In this document: positions 34,960-44,156 of the stretch, piece after piece
How the letters are laid out: every line of letters starts with the position of its first letter
How positions within the stretch are numbered: position 1 is the stretch's first letter
NCBI RefSeq assembly: GCF_902833905.1
Contig: NZ_CADFGP010000025.1
Location: 1-64,000 of the forward strand
DNA length: 64,000 nucleotides
Source: Paraburkholderia tuberum STM678
Lineage (GTDB): Bacteria > Pseudomonadota > Gammaproteobacteria > Burkholderiales > Burkholderiaceae
Direction: 5' to 3'
Position numbers and translations under genes: made by a program
Notes under the pieces: generated by a model
Database searches by the model: none
What the model was told of the DNA's origin: nothing
What the model saw: the letters and a program-made list of their open reading frames with translations, nothing else

Positions 34960-35667
34960 ATGAGCGAAACCACTCCACGCCTTTTCATCGTCTCGCCCCA
35001 TTTCGACGACGCCGTCTTCAGTTGCGGCGCCTTGCTCGCCGCCCATCCCGACGCCGCTGTCTGCACCGTGTTCGCCGCGCCGCCCGAGCACGACATGCAC
35101 ACGGAGTGGGACGAAAAAGCAGGCTTCGCGAACGCCCATGAAGCGGTCCGCGAACGCACCATCGAAGACAACCGCGCGCTCGAAGTGCTCGACGCGATCC
35201 CGCTGCGCATGCCGTTTCGCGACAGCCAGTACGCCGACTCGCCGTCGATCAGCCAGATGGCCGCGGCGCTGGAGGAAACGATTTACCGCACGACCGCGAA
35301 CACGCTGCTGATGCCGCTTGGCCTGCATCACGACGATCACGCCCGGGTATTCGAAGCGTGCTGCGAGATCCTGCCGCGGCTCACGCATCTGGACTGGTTC
35401 GGTTACGAGGAAGCGATTCACCGGCTCACGCCGGGCGCGGTGCAGGCGCGGCTCGCCGATCTCGCGCAGCGCGGCATCGTCGCGACGCCGGCAACGCCGA
35501 GCGCGGGCCACACCATCGACGTGCAGCGCCGCGCGCATCTGAAACGCGAAGCGGTCAACGCGTACGCGAGCCAGTTGCGGGCGTTCGGCGCAGGCAACTA
35601 CGACGACGTGTTCGCGACCGAGCGCTACTGGCAGCTCAGCGCCGGCCGCAAACGCGCGAAGAAATAG
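34960..35667 (+). CDS. PIG-L family deacetylase
   Basis: Zinc-dependent LmbE/PIG-L-type N-deacetylase, 235 residues from this start. The zinc site signature PHFDDAVFSCG (Pro-His-x-Asp-Asp) lies at about residues 13-23, with the second His in LGLHHDDHARVF (about 127). Such enzymes deacetylate GlcNAc-like or other N-acetyl substrates. The ATG at 34960 places the motif at the usual distance; 34918 is possible and neither has a clear ribosome-binding site. It is convergent with the phosphonate operon. Confidence 0.85.
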   Translation: MSETTPRLFIVSPHFDDAVFSCGALLAAHPDAAVCTVFAAPPEHDMHTEWDEKAGFANAHEAVRERTIEDNRALEVLDAIPLRMPFRDSQYADSPSISQMAAALEETIYRTTANTLLMPLGLHHDDHARVFEACCEILPRLTHLDWFGYEEAIHRLTPGAVQARLADLAQRGIVATPATPSAGHTIDVQRRAHLKREAVNAYASQLRAFGAGNYDDVFATERYWQLSAGRKRAKK

Positions 35668-35796
35668 CAAAAAGGAGCGAGCAGGAAGCGCGGCGAGCGC
35701 CTACGCTTGAAGACAGATAGCCGACGCGGCGGCACAGATCGGCGGTATCAAGCCGCTTCGGCCGGACCCGCGCATTTCAACCGCAAGGGTGACGCA

Positions 35797-35949
35797 ATGA
35801 GCTACGACATGCACACCAGCCCGATTCCCGACCCGAACGCCGATCCGAACCGCGACCCGGAAGCCGACCCGCTCGTGCCGCCGTCGCCGGGGCATCATGC
35901 CGAGGAGCCGCAGCGGCCTGACGGGCCGCCGGACAAGGATCCTGTGTAA
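35797..35949 (+). CDS. Small Pro/Asp-rich protein, unknown
   Basis: A 50-residue protein, very acidic and Pro-rich, with a degenerate Asp-Pro-Asn repeat (PDPNADPNRDPEADP) and C-terminal GPPDKDPV; probably disordered. AAGGG lies 6 bases before the ATG, so translation is plausible. I know no function or domain. It sits between the PIG-L gene and the convergent phosphonate operon. Confidence 0.5.
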   Translation: MSYDMHTSPIPDPNADPNRDPEADPLVPPSPGHHAEEPQRPDGPPDKDPV

Positions 35950-35994
35950 GGGAGCCGCGAGCGGCGCGGTCGCGGCGCGCCGCTCGGCGCAGCG

Positions 35995-37062
35995 TCAGCG
36001 CATCAAGTCGCTGAAGCCCTGCAGCAGGCGGTCGATATCGGCCGCGTGAACGTTGCCCATCGTCGAGATGCGGAACAGCTCCGCCGACAGCCCGCCCTGC
36101 CCCGCATAGATCACGAAGCCGCGCGCCTTCAGCGCGTCGTGCAGTTGCGGATACGCGATACCGTTGGGCAAGCGGTACGCGCGCAACACCACCGACGACT
36201 GCCCGGCCGGCAACACACTGTCGATGCCGCGCGCCGCCAGCCCAGCGCCCACCTGCTCGGCAAGCGCCGCATAGCGCGCGTGACGCGCGCGCCAGCCGCC
36301 TGCGTCGGCGAGCTCACGCAGCGCCTCGACCAGCGCGTAATACGCGTGCACCGACGGTGTAAACGGCGTGTTGCGCTGATCCTGCAAACGCGCGAGCCGC
36401 GCGAGATCGAGGTAGTACGTGCGGCTCGCCGCGCGCGCGAGCGCCGCGCGCCGCACCAGCACGAACGACGCGCCCGGCACGCCATGCAGGCACTTGTTGG
36501 CGGTCGCGGCGAGCGCGTCGAGGCTCGCGTCCGCGAAATCGATCGTTTCGGCGCCGAAGCTGCTGACACCGTCCACCAGCAGACGCAGGCCGCGCTCGCG
36601 ACACAAGGCGCCGAGCGCCGCGATGTCGTTCAGACGGCCCGTGGTCGTTTCATGATGAATCACCGCGACGTGCGTGAACGACTTGTCGGCGTCGAGCCGT
36701 TCGGCGATCTTCGCCAGATCGGGCGCGTCCATCCAGTCGTGCTTCAGCGCTTCGTGCGCGATGCCGTATTGCGCGGCGATCTGCGCGATACGCTCGCCGT
36801 ACACACCGTTTTCGACGACCAGCAGTTTGCCGTTGTGCGGCACCAGCGCGGCCGTCATGCTTTCGACGGCGGCCGTGCCGGAGCCGGTCATCAGTACTGC
36901 CTGCCATTCGTTCGGGTCGAGCCCGTACACGTCGACGAGACGCGTGCGCGCCTCTTCCTGGAGATCGAAAAACTCGCTCTCGCGATGGCACAGATCCGTC
37001 TGCAACAGGCTGTTGCGGACACGTTCGGTGAGCGTCACCGGGCCGGGGTTGAGCAGCAGCAT
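35995..37062 (-). CDS. phnW: 2-aminoethylphosphonate:pyruvate transaminase
   Basis: PLP aminotransferase interconverting phosphonoacetaldehyde and 2-aminoethylphosphonate (AEP), 355 residues. Features: NPGPVTLTERVRNSLLQTDLCHRE at the start, MTGSGTAAVE, HHETTTGRLND, LLVDGVSSFGAE (PLP Asp) and the Schiff-base Lys in ATANKCLHGVPG (about 190). The same enzyme serves AEP breakdown elsewhere; here, behind PEP mutase and phosphonopyruvate decarboxylase, it acts in synthesis (AepZ role). CAGGAG supports the ATG at 37062. It lies 23 bases after aepY. Confidence 0.9.
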   Translation of the reverse strand: MLLLNPGPVTLTERVRNSLLQTDLCHRESEFFDLQEEARTRLVDVYGLDPNEWQAVLMTGSGTAAVESMTAALVPHNGKLLVVENGVYGERIAQIAAQYGIAHEALKHDWMDAPDLAKIAERLDADKSFTHVAVIHHETTTGRLNDIAALGALCRERGLRLLVDGVSSFGAETIDFADASLDALAATANKCLHGVPGASFVLVRRAALARAASRTYYLDLARLARLQDQRNTPFTPSVHAYYALVEALRELADAGGWRARHARYAALAEQVGAGLAARGIDSVLPAGQSSVVLRAYRLPNGIAYPQLHDALKARGFVIYAGQGGLSAELFRISTMGNVHAADIDRLLQGFSDLMR

Positions 37063-37085
37063 GGGCGCTCCTGTTGGCGTTGGGT

Positions 37086-38249
37086 TCAGATCGCGCCGAT
37101 GTGGCGCATCAGGCGCGTCTTCACATCGGGCGGCGTAATGGTCGGGCGCGGCAGGCCGTCGGGCGTGCCGCGGCGGATCGTCAGGCGCGCGAAGCGCGGC
37201 CCGTCGAGCGGCGGCGCCGCGAACAGCTCGTCGATGATCGCAGGATCGTCGCTCTCCACCGCCGACGCGTAACCGCACGCGGCCGCCACGCCCGCGAACG
37301 ACACCTGCGACGATACCGTCGCCTGGCCGCCGGTCGAGTCGTGCGCACCGTTATCGAGCAGCACGTGCGTGAGGTTCGACGGGCCGTACGCGCCGAGCGT
37401 CGCGAACACGCCCATGCGCATCAGTGCGGCGCCGTCGCCGTCGAGCGCGACCACGCGCAGATCGGGGCGCGCGAGCGCGAGGCCGAGCGCGAACGGCGTC
37501 ACGCAGCCCATCGAGCCGACCATGTATAGCTGGTTCGCGCGATCGTCGATCGCATAGAGTTCGCGGCCGCAAAAGCCGGTCGACGCGAGCACCACCGTGG
37601 AGTCGAGCGGCGTATGCGCGATCACCTTTTGCAGCGCGTCGTGGCGCGTCGCGAGTTCGTCCGCGGCGCTGTCGCGAAACCGCGCGCGAGGCTCGACCGG
37701 CGTGCGCCGCCTGGGCGCGCCGCCGTCCTTCAGTTCATACGGCGCTACGCTGCCCTTCTGCATCACGAGCGCGTACGGACGGCCGGTTGCGTCCATGTGC
37801 GCGATCGCGCGATCGAGCGCCGGACCGATCGCGTCGGCCTCGGTCGGGAACGTCTCCCACGGAATTTCCATCGTGTCGAGCATCGCCGGTGTGATCGGGC
37901 CCATCAGCGCGTGCTGCGGCTCGTCGGCAACGCCGGGCTGGCCGCGCCACGTGACGATCAGCAGTTGCGGCAGGCGGAAGGTCCACGTCAGCGACGTCAG
38001 CGGGCTTACCGCGTTGCCGAGCCCGGAGTTCTGCATCATCGTGATGCCGCGCCGGCCGTTTTTCGCGCCGAGCGTAACGCCGGCGATCAGCGCGACCGCG
38101 TCGCCCTCGTTGGCCGCCGACACGTAGTGCAGCGACTCGTCCTGCAGCACGTAGTTGATGAACGGCGTCAGATACGAGCACGGCACGCCCGCGTACCAGT
38201 CGAAACCGCGCTCGCGCGCCGCCTCGACGAACTGTGCTGCTTCGATCAT
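37086..38249 (-). CDS. aepY: Phosphonopyruvate decarboxylase
   Basis: Thiamine-diphosphate enzyme converting phosphonopyruvate to phosphonoacetaldehyde and CO2, which drives the unfavourable mutase step. 387 residues; it has the family N-terminus GFDWYAGVPCSYLTPFINYV, SAANEGDAVALIAG (catalytic Glu), MMQNSGLGNAVSPL, and the ThDP/Mg motif ALDGDGAALMRMG ... LDNGAHDSTGGQ (GDG-x-NN type, here GDG ... DNG). It overlaps aepX by 4 bases (ATGA), so the two are translationally coupled. Confidence 0.93.
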   Translation of the reverse strand: MIEAAQFVEAARERGFDWYAGVPCSYLTPFINYVLQDESLHYVSAANEGDAVALIAGVTLGAKNGRRGITMMQNSGLGNAVSPLTSLTWTFRLPQLLIVTWRGQPGVADEPQHALMGPITPAMLDTMEIPWETFPTEADAIGPALDRAIAHMDATGRPYALVMQKGSVAPYELKDGGAPRRRTPVEPRARFRDSAADELATRHDALQKVIAHTPLDSTVVLASTGFCGRELYAIDDRANQLYMVGSMGCVTPFALGLALARPDLRVVALDGDGAALMRMGVFATLGAYGPSNLTHVLLDNGAHDSTGGQATVSSQVSFAGVAAACGYASAVESDDPAIIDELFAAPPLDGPRFARLTIRRGTPDGLPRPTITPPDVKTRLMRHIGAI

Positions 38250-39976
38250 TGCGCGCCTCCGTGTGCATCGTTCGCCGTCGCCCCGCCGCCGACGGCCGTC
38301 GCGAACGGCGCCTGCGCGTGCGCGAAGTCGCCCGCGCGGCGGAAATCGTCGAGATCGTTGACGCCGCGCCAGTGGCCGTGCACGTATTGCACCTCGATCG
38401 ACTCGCCCGCTTCGATCAACGCGTTCAGCAGCGCGGGCATGTCGAGCGACGCGAAATCGTCGCGCGTGCGCAACTCGCGCATGACCGCCCGCAGGCGCTC
38501 GCGACCCGCGCCGCGCACGTTCAGCAGACCCACCCAGCGGCCATGCGGCACCGGGGCGACGCCCGCCGCCGACGACTGCTCCCGCCCGCTCGCGACATGC
38601 CGCAGCACGATCTTGTTGCCGAACAGACCGCGGTCGTCGGCGGCCGAGCACCACGCGAAATCGCGCACGCTCGCGTTCTCCGCATCGGTCAGCGACGAAT
38701 CGACGACCACGCTGAACGCGGCCTCGCTTTCCACCAGATCGCGCAGGATGTAGCTGCGAAACAGCAGGTCGCCGTACGAAATGACCGTGTCGCCGGTCAG
38801 GTGGTCGAGTGCGCACGCGAGCGAGGCAAGCTCGCCGGTCTGCGCGTGCTGCTGGTTGACCACGAGGCGGATGCCCGCGGTATCGATCGCGTCGGCGCGA
38901 TAGCCGCCGACCACGGTGATGTCGTTGACGCCCTGCTTCTTGAACGCGTCGACGAGCCAGCGCAGCAGCGGTTTGCCGGCGATCGGCAGCATCACCTTCG
39001 GACGGTCCCCGGTCACCGCTTCAAGGCCTTTGCCGCGGCTCGCGGCGAGCACGACGGCCGAGCCGGCCGCGCGGCCGCTCGACAGATAGCGGTCTTCGGC
39101 TTCCGAATATTCGTCGGCGTCCTGCAAACGGAAGATTTCGTTGACGGCCGCGATGCTGTCCTCGACGTTGACGAGCGTCTCGCTCGAATGGATTTCCTTC
39201 GCGACGGCCTGCATCGCCGAGGTCGACGCGCGGATCAGATGGTTCGCCCAGATCACGGTGCTGATGCCCGCTTCGCGGAACACCTCGGTCGGCGTGCTGT
39301 AGTACTTGGTCGGCACGATCACGAGCGGCGCGCGCCCGGCCCATTCGCGCGCGAATTCGAGAATCTCGTCGGGGCGCGACAGCTTGCTGTGAATCAGGAT
39401 CGCATCGGCACCAGCTTGGGCGTACGCTTGCGCGCGGCGCAGGGCTTCGTCCATGCCCCAGCCCGCGATCAGCGCCTCGACGCGCGCGACGATCGAGAAA
39501 TGCTCGTCGTTCTGCGAGTCCTTGCCCGCCTTGATCTTGCCGCAGAATTCGTCGATATCGGCAAGCGGCTGCGCCTCGCCGTTGATGAAGCTGTTGGTCT
39601 TCGGAAACTGCTTGTCCTCGATGCACACGCCGGCGATGCCGCGCTGTTCGAGCTTGCGCACGAGGCGGCGCACGTTGTTGAAGTTGCCGTAGCCGGTGTC
39701 GCCGTCGAGCAGGATCGGCAGATCGCTCGCGTCGGCCATGAATTCGAGCGTATCGACCACCTGCGTCCAGCTCGCCTCGTTGTTGTCGCGCACGCCGAAC
39801 TGCGCGGAGATCGCGAGGCCCGAGCCCCAGATCGCCTTGAACCCAGCTTCGCGAACGATGCGCGCGGACAGGCCGTTATGCGCCTCCATCATGAATTCGA
39901 GTTCGCTGCTGACGAGCATCTGGCGCAGGCGCGCGCTGCGGGACTGGGAAACGAAAGCGGGATCGCGTGCATTCAC
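38246..39976 (-). CDS. aepX: PEP mutase fused to a nucleotidyltransferase domain
   Basis: Bifunctional protein, 576 residues, first in the phosphonate operon. Residues about 10-295 are phosphoenolpyruvate mutase, which makes the C-P bond: LLDGDTGYGNFNNVRRLVRKLE (metal Asp) and the signature EDKQFPKTNSF. From about 305 a sugar-phosphate-nucleotidyltransferase-like domain follows: SAVVLAASRGKGL ... PKVMLPIAGKPLL, GDLLFR, and WRGVNDLDDF at the end. Such fusions are thought to produce CMP-activated 2-aminoethylphosphonate for transfer to glycans or lipids. No transferase lies in the window. The N-terminal loop departs from AAGxGxRL. Confidence 0.92.
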   Translation of the reverse strand: MNARDPAFVSQSRSARLRQMLVSSELEFMMEAHNGLSARIVREAGFKAIWGSGLAISAQFGVRDNNEASWTQVVDTLEFMADASDLPILLDGDTGYGNFNNVRRLVRKLEQRGIAGVCIEDKQFPKTNSFINGEAQPLADIDEFCGKIKAGKDSQNDEHFSIVARVEALIAGWGMDEALRRAQAYAQAGADAILIHSKLSRPDEILEFAREWAGRAPLVIVPTKYYSTPTEVFREAGISTVIWANHLIRASTSAMQAVAKEIHSSETLVNVEDSIAAVNEIFRLQDADEYSEAEDRYLSSGRAAGSAVVLAASRGKGLEAVTGDRPKVMLPIAGKPLLRWLVDAFKKQGVNDITVVGGYRADAIDTAGIRLVVNQQHAQTGELASLACALDHLTGDTVISYGDLLFRSYILRDLVESEAAFSVVVDSSLTDAENASVRDFAWCSAADDRGLFGNKIVLRHVASGREQSSAAGVAPVPHGRWVGLLNVRGAGRERLRAVMRELRTRDDFASLDMPALLNALIEAGESIEVQYVHGHWRGVNDLDDFRRAGDFAHAQAPFATAVGGGATANDAHGGAQ

Positions 39977-40526
39977 TCTTCGGGACTCCTGGTGGCGGGC
40001 TTATTGGCGTTCTTCGATGCCAGGCTGGCAATCGGAAAAGGGCGACTATAGCGGAATTTTTTATGACGAGTCTTTGAAGGTCTCAACGGTCTTTCGTGGT
40101 TGCGCTTAAGTGGAAAAATGTGTTGTTTTTTGCATGCGTGACCATTTAACGGGATCTTTGGATTTGATTGGCGTTTTGTGGGATGTTGGTGCGAACCCTC
40201 CTGGATTGGGCTCAGCAGGTTTTACGCAGACCAGCGCCGGCCTTTTTTCATGTCGATTTTCTCGCGCATTTTTCAATCGCTGCGATTTACCGATAATCGC
40301 CGGTTAATTCAGATTCGCGAATGATGCACAAAAGTCTTTTTCGAATTGTGCGTATGAACGCCGCTTAAAACGATCAATAAATTCGCCTATTAATCGGACG
40401 AATAGCGATGTCGAGCAGCGGGTTTTCCCTGTCTCGATCAATGCCATTTCGCGCCGTAAACACAGCGAGCAGCATCCGACCGCAATTCAATGGACCTCAC
40501 TGGCCAAAACGCCTATTCCCATCGCT
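39977..40526. other. Intergenic region between divergent aepX and chemoreceptor genes
   Basis: 550 bases, clearly richer in A/T than its surroundings, with no supported gene. It must carry the leftward aepX promoter; a TATAGT-like -10 on the minus strand near 40045 is possible, without a good -35. ACCGATAA near 40289 differs by one base from the flagellar sigma-28 -10 box, but no matching -35 is seen and it is over 230 bases from the chemoreceptor ATG. Confidence 0.45.
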
Positions 40527-42068
40527 ATGACTCTGAACCGAAAACTGGCGTCCATGATCGCCGTTCTGTGGGTCGGCCTGATCCTGATCGGCGCGTTCGG
40601 CGCGTGGCAGAACCGCGCATCGATGATCTCGGACCGACGCGAGCAATTGCGCTCGTTGATCGACGAGGCAAACCACGTCGTCGGCCACTACTACTCGCTC
40701 TCCCAGCAGCATGCGCTGTCCGAGGACGACGCGAAAAAGCAGGCGCTCGCGACGCTCGGCGCGATGCGCTACGGCAAGGACGGCTATTTGTCGATCAACG
40801 ACTCGCAGCCGGTCATGCTGATGCATCCGATCAAGCCCGAACTGATCGGCAAGAACCTCGCGCAGTTCACCGATCCGGCCGGCAATCATCTGTTCGTCGA
40901 TATCGTCAACTCGGGCAATCACGACGGCGGCGGCTTCGTCGATTATTTGTGGGCCAAGCCCGGCAGCGAGCAGCCCGTCGCGAAGACCAGCTACTCGGTG
41001 CACTTCGCGCCGTGGGACTGGTACCTCGTGACCGGCATGTACATGGACGACGTGCAAAGCGCGTTCTACCGCAACCTGCTGCGCTGGCTCGCGATCACCG
41101 TCACGCTCGGTGCGCTCTCTACGGTCGTGATGCTGGTCGTGCTGCGCAGCATCCGCCGCTCGCTCGGCGGCGAACTCGAAGTGGCCGTCGAGCACGCCCG
41201 GTTGATGGCGCAAGGCAACCTCGCGACGCCGGTGCCGATCGAGCCGCACGACAGCGGCAGCCTGCTGCATGCGCTGCGCACGATGCAGGCGGGACTCGTC
41301 GACACGGTCTCGCGAGTGCGCCAGGGCACCGAGAACATCAACGTCGGCGCGACCGAAATCGCAGCGGGCAACACCGACCTGTCGCAGCGCACCGAGGAGC
41401 AGGCGGCGGCGCTCGTGCAAACCGCGTCGAGCATGGATCAGATGACGGTGAACGTGAAGCAGAACGCGGACAGCGCGACCCAGGCCGCGCAACTCGCGAG
41501 CGACGCAGCGAACGTCGCGACGCGCGGCAGCCGCGTGGTCGACGACGTGGTGCGCACGATGGGCGAGATCACCGCGAGCTCGCGGCAGATCGGCGACATC
41601 ATCGGCGTGATCGACGGCATCGCGTTCCAAACCAATATCCTCGCGCTGAATGCCGCCGTCGAGGCGGCTCGCGCCGGCGAACAGGGCCGTGGCTTCGCGG
41701 TGGTCGCGGCCGAAGTGCGCAGCCTCGCGCAGCGCTCGGCGACGGCCGCCAAGGAGATCAAGGCGCTGATCGAAACCTCGACCGATACCGTCGAGACCGG
41801 CTCGTCACTGGTCGCCAACGCGGGCGCGACAATGGGCGAGATCGTGCAGTCGGTGCGGCGGGTCAACGAGATCCTCGAAGAAATCAGCCACGCGTCGCGC
41901 GAGCAGAGCGCGGGCATCGAACAGGTCAATCGCGCGGTCGGCGAGATGGATCAGGTCACGCAGCAGAATGCGGCACTGGTCGAACAGGCCGCGGCCGCCG
42001 CGCATTCGCTGAAGGACCAGGTCGCCGTGTTGCGCGACGCGATTGCGAGTTTCGCGTTGCCGGCTTGA
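40527..42068 (+). CDS. Methyl-accepting chemotaxis protein with single Cache domain
   Basis: Chemoreceptor, 513 residues. Helix 1 (about 8-28), a periplasmic Cache-type sensor domain (about 35-185; GYLSINDSQPVMLMHPIKPELIGKNL and the WDWYLVTGMYMDDV end are typical of sCache), helix 2 (about 188-210), HAMP (about 211-265), then the methyl-accepting coiled coil. The signalling tip IDGIAFQTNILALNAAVEAARAGEQGRGFAVVAAEV is intact for CheA/CheW binding. Ligand unknown; sCache domains often bind small carboxylates. No CheR-docking pentapeptide at the C-terminus. It is a single gene with its own terminator. Confidence 0.93.
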   Translation: MTLNRKLASMIAVLWVGLILIGAFGAWQNRASMISDRREQLRSLIDEANHVVGHYYSLSQQHALSEDDAKKQALATLGAMRYGKDGYLSINDSQPVMLMHPIKPELIGKNLAQFTDPAGNHLFVDIVNSGNHDGGGFVDYLWAKPGSEQPVAKTSYSVHFAPWDWYLVTGMYMDDVQSAFYRNLLRWLAITVTLGALSTVVMLVVLRSIRRSLGGELEVAVEHARLMAQGNLATPVPIEPHDSGSLLHALRTMQAGLVDTVSRVRQGTENINVGATEIAAGNTDLSQRTEEQAAALVQTASSMDQMTVNVKQNADSATQAAQLASDAANVATRGSRVVDDVVRTMGEITASSRQIGDIIGVIDGIAFQTNILALNAAVEAARAGEQGRGFAVVAAEVRSLAQRSATAAKEIKALIETSTDTVETGSSLVANAGATMGEIVQSVRRVNEILEEISHASREQSAGIEQVNRAVGEMDQVTQQNAALVEQAAAAAHSLKDQVAVLRDAIASFALPA

Positions 42069-42176
42069 GCTTGCCCCGCCGCGCCCGCGACGGGCGCGAA
42101 AAAAGAAGGCGCCCCACAGGCAGGGAGCGCCTATTCAACACGCCGCGTCGGAGTCGACGCATCAATCGAACGAATC

Positions 42177-42210
42177 AGCCGCGCTGATTTTGCAAGTTCG
42201 CGCGGCTTTT
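42177..42210 (+). terminator. Intrinsic terminator after the chemoreceptor gene
   Basis: AGCCGCGC (42177-42184) pairs with GCGCGGCT (42200-42207) over a 15-base loop, followed by TTTT to 42210. It lies about 110 bases past the stop at 42068. The rest of the 321-base gap before the next gene holds only an A/T-rich stretch (42270-42300) that may be its promoter. Confidence 0.7.
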
Positions 42211-42389
42211 CGTGATCAAGCTGCGGCTCGGCTCGCCTTTGCTCCAACTCGAACGCGCCTCCTTTCACATTCCTCGCATTTAAATTACGTTTTATTTACA
42301 ATCGGCCCGGCGACAGTCCTTGCCGCCAGGCCTCGTGGCTTTGGCGGCCTCGTTCAATCGAAAGTACGTGAGGTCCGCTGCCCGCCGCC

Positions 42390-44129
42390 ATGATCCGCCA
42401 GAAAAAACCGCCGTCGTCCGATCCCTATGCCTTAGCCGCGAAGAACCCGCTGCTCGATGCGCGACTACCCGCGTGGCGCTCGAAGTTCGTCGTGCTGCTC
42501 GTGTTCGGCGCGTTCGCGACGCTCGCGCTCCGCGCGTTCTGGGTGCAGGTCGTGAATCAGGACTTCTACGTCGACCAAGGGCAGAAACGCTATCAGCGCC
42601 TGCTCGAACTCGACGCGACGCGCGGCCGGATCGTCGATCGCAATGGTTCGATGCTCGCGGTCAGTCTCGCGACCTACGAAATCTGGGCCACGCCGAAGCT
42701 CGTCGACGAAAGCGCGTTCGCGCCGCTGGCAAAGCTGCTCGATCTGCCGCTCGCGGAACTGCGTCGGCGTCTGAACGGCGAGCGCAGCTTCGTGCTGCTC
42801 AAGCGCCAGGTCGATGCCGACACTGCCGGGCAGCTGTCCCGCCTCGGGCTCGCCGGGATCACGCAGATCGCCGACACCAAACGCTTTTATCCCGAGGGCG
42901 AGTCGGCCGCGCACGTGGTCGGCTTCACCGACATCGAGGACAACGGCCAGGAAGGCGTCGAACTCGCCGCCAATGCGCAGTTGCAAGGCGTGCCCGGCCA
43001 CCGCGAGGTGATCCGCGACCGGCTCGGCCGCGTGATCTCGGAGACGCGGCCGCTCGTGCCCGCGCGCAACGGCGCCACGATCCAGCTGACGATCGACCGG
43101 CGCATCCAGCAACTCGCATACACACAACTCAAAGCCGCGATCGCGCAGCACCGCGCCGAAGCGGGCAGCGTGGTCGTGCTCGATGCGCGCAACGGCGAGA
43201 TCCTCGCGCTCGCCAACTACCCGAGCTTCGATCCGAACGACCGCACGCACCTGTCCGGCCGGCAGCTGCGCAACCGCGCGGTGATCGACACGTTCGAACC
43301 GGGTTCGACGATCAAGCCGCTGGTCGTCGCACTGTCGATCGACGAAGGCAAGGTGCGGCCGCAGAGCATCATCGATACCGCGCCCGGCTGGTATCGGATC
43401 GGCCCGGCCGTGATTCACGACACGTCGAATCATGGCGCGATGACGGTCGCCGAGGCGGTGCAGAAGTCGAGCAATATCGCGCTGGCAAAGCTCGCGCTGA
43501 ATCTGCCGGCCGAGACGATCTGGACCAAGTATCGGCAATACGGACTCGGTCTGAAGCCCGAGCTGCCCTTCCCTGGCGTGGCCGCCGGCAAGCTGCGGCC
43601 ATATAAACGCTGGCGCCCGATCGAACAGGCCACGATGGCATATGGCTACGGGCTGTCGGTATCGCTGCTGCAAATCGCGCAGGTCTACACCGCCTATGCG
43701 GGCGACGGCGCGCTGAGGCGTGTGAGCCTGCTGCGCGAGCCGCTCGACGCGGATAGCCCCGAGTCGTTCGCCGACCGCGGCGAATCGGTCACGACGCCCG
43801 GCACCGCGCGCGCGATCCGCAACATGCTCGAAATGGCCACGGGCGACGGCGGCACCGGACGCGCCGCGACCGTGGCGGGTTATCGCGTCGGCGGCAAGAC
43901 CGGCACCGCGCGCAAGCAGATCGGCGCGGGCTACGCGAAGAACCGCTACCGCGCGCTGTTCGTCGGCATGGCGCCGATGAGCGATCCGCGCCTGATCGTC
44001 GCCGTGATGATCGACGATCCGGCTGGCAAGGCGTTCTATGGCGGCACGGTCGCTGGACCGGTGTTCAGCGGCGTGATGGGCGGCGCGTTGCAGCTGCTCG
44101 GGGTACCGCCGGATGCGGCAGGAGTGTGA
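42390..44129 (+). CDS. FtsI-type penicillin-binding protein (class B PBP)
   Basis: Monofunctional peptidoglycan transpeptidase of the FtsI/PBP3 type, 579 residues. One N-terminal membrane helix (about 31-52), a PBP dimer domain (RGRIVDRNGSMLAVS start), then the transpeptidase domain with EPGSTIKP (active Ser, STxK), KSSN (SxN) and GGKTGTARK (KTG). It stands alone, not in the dcw division cluster (no mraZ, ftsL or murE beside it). It is therefore likely a second FtsI homologue with a specialised or condition-dependent role. Confidence 0.92.
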   Translation: MIRQKKPPSSDPYALAAKNPLLDARLPAWRSKFVVLLVFGAFATLALRAFWVQVVNQDFYVDQGQKRYQRLLELDATRGRIVDRNGSMLAVSLATYEIWATPKLVDESAFAPLAKLLDLPLAELRRRLNGERSFVLLKRQVDADTAGQLSRLGLAGITQIADTKRFYPEGESAAHVVGFTDIEDNGQEGVELAANAQLQGVPGHREVIRDRLGRVISETRPLVPARNGATIQLTIDRRIQQLAYTQLKAAIAQHRAEAGSVVVLDARNGEILALANYPSFDPNDRTHLSGRQLRNRAVIDTFEPGSTIKPLVVALSIDEGKVRPQSIIDTAPGWYRIGPAVIHDTSNHGAMTVAEAVQKSSNIALAKLALNLPAETIWTKYRQYGLGLKPELPFPGVAAGKLRPYKRWRPIEQATMAYGYGLSVSLLQIAQVYTAYAGDGALRRVSLLREPLDADSPESFADRGESVTTPGTARAIRNMLEMATGDGGTGRAATVAGYRVGGKTGTARKQIGAGYAKNRYRALFVGMAPMSDPRLIVAVMIDDPAGKAFYGGTVAGPVFSGVMGGALQLLGVPPDAAGV

Positions 44130-44156
44130 CGCGTAGTTAGTGTTGGTTACGGTCGA

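Noticed and set aside
40288..40296. Sigma-28 flagellar promoter for the chemoreceptor
   Set aside because: Only the -10 box (ACCGATAA) resembles the consensus; the -35 is missing and the distance to the ATG exceeds 230 bases.
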